A stretch of DNA of 52,985 nt from Bacteroidia bacterium (GTDB lineage Bacteria; Bacteroidota; Bacteroidia; Bacteroidales; VadinHA17). Position 1 is the stretch's first letter. Each line of letters begins with the position of its first letter. Positions 1 to 8,135 of the stretch are shown in pieces. The position numbers and the translations under genes are program-made. The notes beneath the pieces were generated by a model. The model was not told where the DNA came from. It made no database searches and saw only the letters and a list, made by a program, of their open reading frames with translations. The stretch covers positions 1 through 52,985 of the forward strand of contig JAPLDY010000048.1 in assembly GCA_026391595.1 (NCBI GenBank). The letters run 5' to 3'.

Positions 1-189
1 GGCCTGGGCGAAATGGAATTGACCGCCCATCTGTCTGAATTGGCCGCGCAAAACACGCCGGCAACGGCTGCTGCCTGCTTCCTCGGCGGCGGCAGCTACG
101 ACCATTTCATTCCGGCCGTGGTCGATATGGTCGCCTCGCGCAGCGAGTTTTATACGGCCTATACTCCCTACGGGGTTATGAAACCGTGA
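1..189 (+). pseudogene. gcvPA: Glycine dehydrogenase (decarboxylating) subunit 1 fragment, broken at both ends
   Basis: The open frame from base 1 encodes a stretch typical of the N-terminal part of the P-protein alpha subunit of the glycine cleavage system, which decarboxylates glycine using pyridoxal phosphate. The recognisable motifs are FLGGGSYDHFIPAVV and SRSEFYTAYTPY, which match the family's usual FLGAG-YDH and SRSEFYTAYTPYQPE blocks. The similarity stops sharply after TPY (base 171). The family continues QPEISQG, but here only GVMKP and a TGA follow. The first 171 bases are much richer in G+C than everything downstream. From base 172 on, the DNA belongs to a PD40 gene on the other strand. 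I see a gene piece of about 57 codons with no start and no natural end, so it is probably a contig-joining artefact. Confidence 0.8.
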
Positions 190-1055
190 GATTCCCAGTA
201 AATCGTATTTATTGGTTTTCCCGGGTTTTTAATCCTCGTCCAGGCATTATATTTTCTCTCGCAGAAATAAAGGTTCCCGTCGCCACCGTCGTCCAGATAA
301 AGGACGAGAAATTTTCCGTCGCCTGTGATTGAGTTTGAATAGAACCTGTCATATCCTCCCAGCTGTTTTGTGATATCCTCCGGGGGCAGCCAGGCACCTT
401 TTTTGTAGGAGCAGAGGATGCGGGTTTTATCGCCGGTCTTCTGGGTAAAGATGAAGATTGAGTCATTTCTGGACAGGACCGGATTGCATGCACCCGGAAA
501 ATCGATGAGCCATGGAGCAAACAGGTTACTGATTATTGTCAGGGGTTTCTTCTTCTGTTGCATGGCATATCTGCAGTCCCTTATCTGGTTATCGATGTAA
601 TCCATCCTGAAAATGTCTGTTTCTCCCAGCTTCTTTTTGACATCATAATACATCGACAATGCTTTATCAAGGCTATCATTCCTGTGATATGCTATAGCAT
701 AGTACAGCCAGGTATCGAGAGGTGCCTGATCTCCATATTCTGTATAATCCTTTTCGTTTTCAACAACATTTGTGGAAGCTCTGGCAAGAAGTTCGAGAGC
801 TTCTTTTTTCCTTCCATCAATATTAAGGCAGCAAATGCCAAGTTTGGCAGCAAGATTCTCATTATCAGGGTAAGCTTTTACAAGAGGCTCATAAAGAGAA
901 GCAGCCTTTGCAAAATCCTCATCATAATAATATGAAATATCAGCTTCCTGGACAGCCCTGATCAGATCTCTTTTGGAAGATTCCTGCGAGAGTATTGACG
1001 AAATGCAGGATGTAAGGAAGATTACAGAAAAAGCAAGCTTTGATAAAAAGTTCAT
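168..1055 (-). CDS. TPR/PD40 beta-propeller envelope protein, C-terminally truncated at a junction
   Basis: This is the fourth gene of a TPR-PD40 array and is read toward the start of the window. It begins with a signal peptide (MNFLSKLAFSVIFLTSCISS, with a possible lipobox Cys), followed by TPR-like helices (about residues 30-165) and the first blades of a PD40/WD40-like propeller (from about 185). It aligns almost residue for residue with the first 300 residues of the upstream neighbour, up to YWESHGFITP. The neighbour continues DGKTLFLASN at that point, whereas this frame meets a TAG stop at 168-170, exactly where gcvPA-like DNA begins. So the missing propeller, CRD and OmpA parts were probably lost to the junction, not by natural mutation. 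The start overlaps the neighbour's stop (ATGA, 1052-1055), which implies translational coupling. Confidence 0.8.
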   Translation of the reverse strand: MNFLSKLAFSVIFLTSCISSILSQESSKRDLIRAVQEADISYYYDEDFAKAASLYEPLVKAYPDNENLAAKLGICCLNIDGRKKEALELLARASTNVVENEKDYTEYGDQAPLDTWLYYAIAYHRNDSLDKALSMYYDVKKKLGETDIFRMDYIDNQIRDCRYAMQQKKKPLTIISNLFAPWLIDFPGACNPVLSRNDSIFIFTQKTGDKTRILCSYKKGAWLPPEDITKQLGGYDRFYSNSITGDGKFLVLYLDDGGDGNLYFCERKYNAWTRIKNPGKPINTIYWESHGFITP

Positions 1056-3286
1056 TTATTAAGTTCGTAATAGTCTACAATATATGCATCCTGAAATCCT
1101 TTTTCCTTAGCATAGGCCAGATATTTATCTGCATCCTGTTTGCTATAAAATACTCCTATCGAATAGACAAATCCAGCGTCAGTGGGCAAAGTTCTTATGA
1201 ACATCAATCCATTTAGCATAAGGTTATTGAAATATCCGGGAAGCAATTTTTCATTTGATTTTTTAAGTACGACACTATATTTTATTGATGATATAAGTCT
1301 GAGATGTTCAGGAGTGAAGGACTCCTGTCTGATTACTATACCGGAATGAGGATCGACTATTCCGAAAGTCACCCTCCTGTTATATTTTCTGCCCTCCGGA
1401 TTATCCGAACCATCGCTGTTGGTATTTATTGCAGCAAAATTGGATTCACCAAAAGCCTTTTTGACAAAACTGGATGCAGGTATGCCAGTTGATGATAAGT
1501 AGTCAATAACGCTCTGTGCCCTGTTATCAGCAAGTTTAAGGTTATAGGCTGCACTTCCCTTTGGATCCGTATACCCTGCGACTTCCATTTTAAGGTCAGG
1601 GTAGCTGAAAACAATTGGTTTAATCGCTTCAAGCCCTGACTTGGCCTGATCGTCGAGTGCGTAACTGTCGAAATCAAAAAGTACATTTTTGATAGTCAGG
1701 AAAGTGCCGGTAACTACCTGTTCCGGAGTAAGCTCAGGGTTGAGCACAATCTTATGACTCTGGAAATACAGAGGAATATTTAAAAGAACTGTGTCGGTCT
1801 GATATCCTGCATGGCTTACCAAAACCTGATAGTCACCTGGTTTTATTTCTAATTTAAAGGATCCGTCCGGATTAACACCGGTGACTTGCGGTGTTGTTTT
1901 CTTTTTGAGATTTGTAACCTTAACTGATGCTTTTTCCGGATTAACTGACATCCCGTCTTTCAGGATGACTTTTCCTTCAGCAACTGTTATCTCATCGACA
2001 GGATCGATGGCCACAATTGAGTAAATATTCTTTGACTGGCTTTTTGTGTCGAACCTGCTCGCAACAAAACCAGGGGTATTATTGTTTAGAATAAAAGAAG
2101 TATTATCTGTGGTGGTGTTGAAGGCATATGGCATTCCAACAGGTTTAGTCCAGGTGTCTCCCATTTTAGTAGATCTGAAAACATCATACCCTCCCATAGT
2201 TATATACCCTTTAGAACTGAAGATTAAGGCATTATTTGTTGGATCATAGAACGGAGTATCTTCATTTTCGGGTGTATTGATCACATCTCCGCAGTTAACA
2301 GGATCTCCCCATGTCCCATTTGAAAGTTTATCAGATACCCAAATGTCGAGTTCTCCCATTCCTCCGGGTCTATTGCTGGCAAGGAACAGGGTTTTTCCAT
2401 CAGGTGTTATAAACCCAAATGATTCCCAGTAAATAGTATTTAAGGGTTTGCCAGGGTTCTTGATTTTAGTCCACAATGTATCTTCCCTTTGACAGAAATA
2501 AAGATTACCATCAGCACCATCATCAAGAAATATTATGAGCAGTTTACCGTCTCCCGTAATTGAGTTTGAATAGAACCTGTCGTAGCCTCCAAGCTGACCG
2601 GTAATGTCAGATGGCAGATCCCACTGGCCATTGGTTTTAAAAGAACATAAGATCCGGGTTTTAGCTGCTGTTTTTTGAGTAAAAATAAATACAGAATCAT
2701 TTTTTGAAAGTACAGGATTGCATGCTCCCGGGTAGTCCTTGAGCCATGGGGCAAAAAGTTCCGACAATATAGTTAATGGTTTCTTTTTCATTTCCATGGC
2801 ATAATAGCAGGCACCGATTTGAATGTCAATATATTCTGCCTGTGGAGCATCAAATTTCCCAAGTGTTTTCCTGTAATCATTATATATTGAAATCGCTTTT
2901 TTCAGACTGTCGTTCATATGATATGCTGCAGCCAGATAAAAGTATGTATCTGCAGGAGCCTTTTCTCCATAGAAAACATACTCCTGTTCGATGGCAATAT
3001 TTTTTGAGGCTTGTTCAAGAAGTTTCAGGGCATCCTGTTTTTTCTCATCGATATTCAGGTAGCAGAATCCCAGTTTGGCGGCAAGGTTAGCATTACCAGG
3101 ATGTGCATTCAGAAGAGCTTTATATAATCCGGCAGCTCTTTCATAGTCCTTATCATATAAATACACCAGATCAGCTGTCTGAACAGATCTGATGAATTCT
3201 TTAGTAGTTACTTCCTGCGAATTAAGCAGAGTGAACCAGTTGATAATAAAGACAATTAAAGTAGATCTTCTTAATAGGCTATTCAT
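1052..3286 (-). CDS. PorE-like TPR-PD40-CRD-OmpA protein with a C-terminal SPOR-like domain
   Basis: This 744-residue exported protein starts with a signal peptide (residues 1-23, ending NSQ). TPR repeats follow (about 30-165), then a PD40 propeller (about 180-430) with SNRPGGMGELDIW and SSKGYITMGGYDVF blade motifs, a carboxypeptidase-regulatory-like beta domain (about 440-525) and an OmpA C-terminal domain (about 535-655). The OmpA domain contains LFDFDSYAL, GYTDPKGSAAYN and LADNRAQSV, including the Asp and Arg that bind peptidoglycan. The last ~75 residues (YSIGVFYSKQDADKYLAYAK) look like a SPOR fold. Apart from that extra tail, the order matches PorE of the type IX secretion system, a periplasmic protein that ties the machine to peptidoglycan. 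Assigning it to secretion is inference. Its start overlaps the preceding stop by one base (TAATG). Confidence 0.82.
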   Translation of the reverse strand: MNSLLRRSTLIVFIINWFTLLNSQEVTTKEFIRSVQTADLVYLYDKDYERAAGLYKALLNAHPGNANLAAKLGFCYLNIDEKKQDALKLLEQASKNIAIEQEYVFYGEKAPADTYFYLAAAYHMNDSLKKAISIYNDYRKTLGKFDAPQAEYIDIQIGACYYAMEMKKKPLTILSELFAPWLKDYPGACNPVLSKNDSVFIFTQKTAAKTRILCSFKTNGQWDLPSDITGQLGGYDRFYSNSITGDGKLLIIFLDDGADGNLYFCQREDTLWTKIKNPGKPLNTIYWESFGFITPDGKTLFLASNRPGGMGELDIWVSDKLSNGTWGDPVNCGDVINTPENEDTPFYDPTNNALIFSSKGYITMGGYDVFRSTKMGDTWTKPVGMPYAFNTTTDNTSFILNNNTPGFVASRFDTKSQSKNIYSIVAIDPVDEITVAEGKVILKDGMSVNPEKASVKVTNLKKKTTPQVTGVNPDGSFKLEIKPGDYQVLVSHAGYQTDTVLLNIPLYFQSHKIVLNPELTPEQVVTGTFLTIKNVLFDFDSYALDDQAKSGLEAIKPIVFSYPDLKMEVAGYTDPKGSAAYNLKLADNRAQSVIDYLSSTGIPASSFVKKAFGESNFAAINTNSDGSDNPEGRKYNRRVTFGIVDPHSGIVIRQESFTPEHLRLISSIKYSVVLKKSNEKLLPGYFNNLMLNGLMFIRTLPTDAGFVYSIGVFYSKQDADKYLAYAKEKGFQDAYIVDYYELNK

Positions 3287-5220
3287 TATTTAGAGACTTT
3301 TTTGATAAAGATTTCATTTGGATACCCTTTCCTTATCAACTCTTTTCTCAAAGCAGCTGCTTCTTCCTTCGTTGTGCAGCGGCCTGTTGTGTATCTGTAA
3401 AATTTATCAACTTCGCTATACATCACCCTCATATCGGAAATATGCTTGAAGTAGCTGACGTCCACAGGATTATAAAGGGCCATAACCTGAACGGTATAAT
3501 AGAGGACATCAGAATCGATCAAATCATCCACATTATTCACATGCATGTTTCTAATAAGGATGCTGCTGTCGATTGCTTCAACCACGGGTATATCAGAAAG
3601 ATTAATTTTTTCGTAGACCACCGGTTCTATCAGAGAGGAATCTCTTTTAAGTATCACGTCAAGCGTGATCATAAGTTCAGGATTGTCCTGGACAATAGTT
3701 GTATCAATTGATGTAGTGAAATAGCCTTTTGCTGAATAGGCTACCCTGAAACTTCCTGGAGCTACGCTGATTGAATATATTCCTGATGTCTTATCCGGAA
3801 AGCCTTTGTAAAGCGTGTCTCCTGAGGTCTTATTGAGGATGTGAATATTGTTGATTTTGCTGGCAGATAAGGATGTATCATTCAGCTGGAAATTACCGGT
3901 TATTTCGTATATCTGGTTGACATCCAGACCTCCAAGTCCGAGGTAGAAGATATCTCTTTTCTTGTAATCAGTTTTCATCGAATAGAATGCGTTCATTCCA
4001 TTATTTGCGGGTTGGAAGAATTTATCATCATCCGTGGTATTGACAGGATACCCCAGGTTCTCCGGTTTTTTCCATTCATTACCGGTCTTACGACTTTTAT
4101 AGTTGTCATAACCGCCCATTGAGTTATGGCCTTCAGAGCAGAAAAAGAGCAGGGAGTCGTTTTCTGTTATGAATGGATTATCTTCATTGTATAATGTGTT
4201 CACCGAAGTTCCTAGATTAACAGGCACACCCCAGTCTCCGGATGATTCTTTCTCCGACATGTAAATATCGAGTCCTCCCTGTCCGCCCTCCCTGTTGCTG
4301 GTAAAGAAAAGTCTTTTATCATCCGCAGAGACTGATGCATGGGATTCATAGAATTTGGTATTTATATTTTTATTGAGCTTGACTATGGGTGTCCAGGCAT
4401 CATTCACGAATTTCGAAGAATAGATATTACCGTCGAACATATCGTTCTTATATAGGAAAAGTTCTGTGCCGTCGCTGTTGAGTGCACATGTTGAACAATC
4501 TTCGCCTGCATTGAGCTGGTCAGTTATTTCAACAGGATTCTGCCATTTGCCTCTTATCCTCTTTGAAAAAAGGATCACATTGATAAGACCTCTTCGTTCG
4601 GTATATACGATTGTGTTGCCATCGAAGCTGACAGCAGGATTTTCATTCATTGAGCCCTGGGTGAAGCCGGGGCCAAGGGTTTTCTTGCTTAAAGGGACAG
4701 GTTTTTCGACAAATTGCATTGCATTTTTGCACGCAAGGATCTGCTGATCAACAAATTCAACGTTTTTTATCCCGTCCTTTTTCTGAATCTCTTTTGCAAG
4801 GTTGGCAAAAGTTTGAAGTGTATTGAGCCCTTTTTCAAGGTCACTATTGATCATGTATGCTTTACCAAGATAGAAATAGGCATCCAGAGGGGCTCTTTTT
4901 TCCTTGAAGGATCCTGACTTTGCATCGTATACTGCATTTTTTACTGCAGCTTCGAGGTAAGAAATCGCTTTCTCTTTTTCGTCAGGGATATTAAGATAGC
5001 ATGTGCCGATCTTATAGCTTAAATTCAGGTTCTCAGGATTTTCCATGATGATATAGAGCTGGTTTGCCAGATCATATTCTTCATACAGGTAGTAGGATTC
5101 AGCCTGAGCAAAGATCGCTTTCAGTTCTTTGGCGGACTGGGCTAAGGTGGCAACCGGGAAAATTATCAGAGTCAATAGCTGCAACCTGAGGCACATTATT
5201 TTTCCCCTGAAATTTTTCAT
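3286..5220 (-). CDS. TPR-PD40-CRD envelope protein with a C-terminal SPOR-like domain
   Basis: Second gene of the array, 644 residues from the chosen ATG at 5220. An in-frame ATG lies at 5259, but only the later start puts a proper signal peptide (MKNFRGKIMCLRLQLLTLII, cleaved after LAQS) at the N terminus. TPR-like helices (about 20-170) precede a PD40 propeller (about 180-435) with TSNREGGQGGLDIYMSEK and CSEGHNSMGGYDNY blades. A CRD-like domain (about 440-530) follows. The OmpA domain of the neighbouring paralog is absent. In its place is a linker and a SPOR-like end (YYTVQVMALYNPVDVSYFK ... AAALRKELIRKGY), a fold that often binds denuded peptidoglycan. It is likely a periplasmic or outer-membrane scaffold; its exact partner cannot be told from the sequence. 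Confidence 0.78.
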   Translation of the reverse strand: MKNFRGKIMCLRLQLLTLIIFPVATLAQSAKELKAIFAQAESYYLYEEYDLANQLYIIMENPENLNLSYKIGTCYLNIPDEKEKAISYLEAAVKNAVYDAKSGSFKEKRAPLDAYFYLGKAYMINSDLEKGLNTLQTFANLAKEIQKKDGIKNVEFVDQQILACKNAMQFVEKPVPLSKKTLGPGFTQGSMNENPAVSFDGNTIVYTERRGLINVILFSKRIRGKWQNPVEITDQLNAGEDCSTCALNSDGTELFLYKNDMFDGNIYSSKFVNDAWTPIVKLNKNINTKFYESHASVSADDKRLFFTSNREGGQGGLDIYMSEKESSGDWGVPVNLGTSVNTLYNEDNPFITENDSLLFFCSEGHNSMGGYDNYKSRKTGNEWKKPENLGYPVNTTDDDKFFQPANNGMNAFYSMKTDYKKRDIFYLGLGGLDVNQIYEITGNFQLNDTSLSASKINNIHILNKTSGDTLYKGFPDKTSGIYSISVAPGSFRVAYSAKGYFTTSIDTTIVQDNPELMITLDVILKRDSSLIEPVVYEKINLSDIPVVEAIDSSILIRNMHVNNVDDLIDSDVLYYTVQVMALYNPVDVSYFKHISDMRVMYSEVDKFYRYTTGRCTTKEEAAALRKELIRKGYPNEIFIKKVSK

Positions 5221-5441
5221 TATAACAAATATAATACTTTTTGGATACGGAAATCCCATGGCTCCGTCTTATTTTTGTTTGATAATGATATGGTTGTTAA
5301 CATCAGAAAGCCGATCCGGTTCTGATAATTGAAGAGTGTACAAGAAAAATTCTGGAAGAAGATACAGGATACTCCTTCTCATAGCTATTGGTTTGCTGAC
5401 AAAACTAATAAAAAATATCAGCAAATAAAACGGGTACTAAA

Positions 5442-7886
5442 TCATGACTTTTTTCCCTTATCCTTTTTCCTTTTAAAGAGGATAATGAACAGAATAAGCC
5501 CCATTCCAAGCAGCAGCCACAGGTACCAGAGTTTTACTCCTTCAACTGGTTCCGCAGGCTGAACGACAGGCTCTACAGGTGTAATGACTTCAGGTTCTTT
5601 CTCTGCAAGAATTTTTGCTGCAAGGTTATTAAGATCCTCTGCGGTTAACTTGCCACCTGATCTTGAAATAATATAATTCCGGAGGTCAGTCCATGTTTTA
5701 AGCTTTAATTTATAGATATCAATCTCGCTAAGGATCTTCTTCATATCACCGTCGGCATATTTTTCCAGAAGATCGACTGCTGCCTGAGTCAGGACGTTAT
5801 CCATGACAGCTATCTTCAGAGCTAATTTATCAACATCTTCAGGTTTAATATTGCTCTGGGCCGCTCTGTCCTTGATATATGAAACCACATCATCCACTGT
5901 ACCAAACTGGTGGTTCTCAATGTCAGCTTCCTCAATGATCCTTTTCAGCTTATCATCGGCACGGTTCTTTTGCATTCCGGTGAATGCTGCAATCTGCTTT
6001 TTAGCAATGATACTTGAGTATTCAGGACGGACAACCTTTTCAGGAGCTTCATAAACTACAGGAACTTGAGTTGTGGTAATATTTCCGTATTTGTCTGTGA
6101 GTCTGAATTTCAGCTTGTCGATACCAGCCTGCTTAGCCATCTTAAAGTTGAAAACAGTATCATTTATAACGAAACTTTCAGAAGAGATAAGCGAATCGCC
6201 GGTCCATTTCTCGACAGTCAGCAATGATTTTGGTTCAGTTTTAAGCGGGAATACAAGAGTATCTCCCGAGGTCCTCGCTGAGTTTACCTTAAAGTCGGCA
6301 ACAAAATCGGTCTTAGGCAGTACCACTCCGGGTATCATAAAGGTATCGGATGTAGCTGTAAGGGAAAGATTCAGTTCCTTGCTTACTTTTTCGCTGTTGG
6401 GAGCTTCAAATGTAACTTCATAATCGCCGTGCTGTGCTTCAAATTCATAATTACCTGTAACTGGATCAGAGTAGGTTACTACCGATTTCTCCTTTTCTTT
6501 CAGATTAGTCGATGTGATCAAAACACTGTCGTTGGCGGTGATGTTAAGATCAGCTACCTTAACGTTCCCTTTTACCGTGAATTTACGTGGATTCTGATCT
6601 GAGAATATTTCAATCCTATAGATATCAGACTGTCCGAAACCGCCATCGGAGATCATTGCATAATAGGCCTGATATCCGTCATTTAACGGATGGAAGAAGA
6701 GATCATCATCAGTTGTGTTCAGCGGGTAACCTATATTCATAGGGGTGGACCATTGTCCATCCTCGAGGAGAGTTGAATAAAAGATGTCGTAGCCACCAAT
6801 ATTGTAGTGTCCGGCTGAGCTGAAGAACAACGTTTTGTCATTCTCGCTGAGGAAAGGTGTATCCTCATTATATTCGGTGTTGATAACAGGACCGAGGTTT
6901 GTGGCAGGACCCCATGCATCAGCGCTGTCTCTTTCCGAAACATAAATGTCAAGTCCTCCAAGAGTTCCTTTCCTGTTGGAAGTGAAATATAGTTTTTTCC
7001 CGTCATGCGATAAAGTAGCATGGCTTTCCCAGTATTTTGTATTTATATTGTCATTCAACTTGACGATATTTGACCACCGTTCACTGCTGATTTTCCTGGT
7101 AACATAAATATTACCATCGTAATCTGTTCCGCGGCGATAGATATAAAGCTCATTGCCGTTGTGTGAAAGTGAAGTGGCGTAGTTGCCTGCTTCCTGTCCT
7201 AGCCCCAGATCAGGAATAATGTTCAATGGGTTACTCCATCTCCCGTCAACCTTTTTTACATAGTACAGGGCTTCCTGAAATGGTTCCAGCCTGTTATAGA
7301 CCATAGAACTCTGATCTCCTGAAACTACAGGGTTCAGATCGGGGTACTGATCGTTAATAATGTCGCCGAGGTTTTCCTTCCTGATGTACAACGGTGTCTT
7401 CATCAGTTCTTTTGCATGGAGGCATGACTGGATCTGAAGATCTACAATTGCCGGTCTGTAAACTTTAGTATCCAGGTTCTTATTGAACAGCTCATAAGTT
7501 TCAAGAGCCTTGTCGATCTGGTTATTTATCCTGTAAGCATTTGCCAGATAATAGTATGCATCAAAAGGTGCTCCTGTCTCCCTGAATTTACCTTCCTTGT
7601 AATCAGGATTAATATTTTTTACCGCATCTTCAAGATAAGCCAGTGATTTATCCTTTTCAGCAGGAATGTTGATATAACACTGGCCGATCCTGAATTTGAG
7701 ATTTGAATTGTTGGGATAAGACTTTATAAGCTCCTGGTACAGCTTAAGGGCTTCCTTATATTCCTCAAACAAAACATATCCTTCAGCTTCATAAAACTTC
7801 AATTTATTCTCAATTTTTGCCTGGGAAAACGAAACATTACTTACCAGAATATTCAGGAGAGCTGTTAGCAGAATAAACTTTTTCAT
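5442..7886 (-). CDS. TPR-PD40-CRD protein with a duplicated helical module and a C-terminal membrane anchor
   Basis: First gene of the four-gene array, 814 residues from the ATG at 7886. The frame opens at 7940, but MKKFILLTALLNILVSNVSF is the obvious signal peptide. TPR-like helices (20-165) lead into a PD40 propeller (about 180-430, with TSNRKGTLGGLDIYVSE and SSAGHYNIGGYDIFY). Two beta-rich CRD/Ig-like segments follow (about 440-620). Residues about 648-695 and 717-761 are two copies of a ~45-residue helical unit. A Pro/Glu-rich linker and one membrane segment (about 787-804) with a Lys-rich tail close the protein. A C-terminal anchor is unusual beside the OmpA- and SPOR-ended paralogs. It is probably fixed in the inner membrane with its propeller in the periplasm (inference). 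Confidence 0.78.
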   Translation of the reverse strand: MKKFILLTALLNILVSNVSFSQAKIENKLKFYEAEGYVLFEEYKEALKLYQELIKSYPNNSNLKFRIGQCYINIPAEKDKSLAYLEDAVKNINPDYKEGKFRETGAPFDAYYYLANAYRINNQIDKALETYELFNKNLDTKVYRPAIVDLQIQSCLHAKELMKTPLYIRKENLGDIINDQYPDLNPVVSGDQSSMVYNRLEPFQEALYYVKKVDGRWSNPLNIIPDLGLGQEAGNYATSLSHNGNELYIYRRGTDYDGNIYVTRKISSERWSNIVKLNDNINTKYWESHATLSHDGKKLYFTSNRKGTLGGLDIYVSERDSADAWGPATNLGPVINTEYNEDTPFLSENDKTLFFSSAGHYNIGGYDIFYSTLLEDGQWSTPMNIGYPLNTTDDDLFFHPLNDGYQAYYAMISDGGFGQSDIYRIEIFSDQNPRKFTVKGNVKVADLNITANDSVLITSTNLKEKEKSVVTYSDPVTGNYEFEAQHGDYEVTFEAPNSEKVSKELNLSLTATSDTFMIPGVVLPKTDFVADFKVNSARTSGDTLVFPLKTEPKSLLTVEKWTGDSLISSESFVINDTVFNFKMAKQAGIDKLKFRLTDKYGNITTTQVPVVYEAPEKVVRPEYSSIIAKKQIAAFTGMQKNRADDKLKRIIEEADIENHQFGTVDDVVSYIKDRAAQSNIKPEDVDKLALKIAVMDNVLTQAAVDLLEKYADGDMKKILSEIDIYKLKLKTWTDLRNYIISRSGGKLTAEDLNNLAAKILAEKEPEVITPVEPVVQPAEPVEGVKLWYLWLLLGMGLILFIILFKRKKDKGKKS

Positions 7887-7935
7887 TTTCTCAATCAGAT
7901 ATAAATGGTAAGAAAAACCCCCGTGCCCGATATCT

Positions 7936-7950
7936 TGCAATCACATTGCA
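7936..7950. promoter_or_regulatory. Perfect inverted repeat upstream of the PD40 operon
   Basis: TGCAAT-CAC-ATTGCA is a perfect 6-bp inverted repeat with a 3-bp centre, 50 bp upstream of the first gene of the PD40 array. It lies in the 249-bp space between that gene and the E2 gene. The size and symmetry suit a dimeric regulator's operator, but it could be chance. I see no other clear feature in this AT-rich gap. Confidence 0.25.
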
Positions 7951-8135
7951 CAAAATTTAGCAAGCAGGAAGGTTTTATGTCTTATGTTTCTAAAATTATG
8001 GCTACTAATATAACAGAAATATTAGTAAAAATGTCAAAAACATTCGGGCCTTTTTTACGAATGGATAATAATTAAGTGCCAAACAGGAATATTGTTTGAT
8101 GAAAAAGGGATAGACTAATGGTTAAATAAATGCTA

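Noticed and set aside
5221-5441. Possible small plus-strand gene in the gap inside the PD40 array
   Set aside because: The open frame there runs into the antisense of the first array gene and has no signal, domain or ribosome site. The gap itself shows nothing else.
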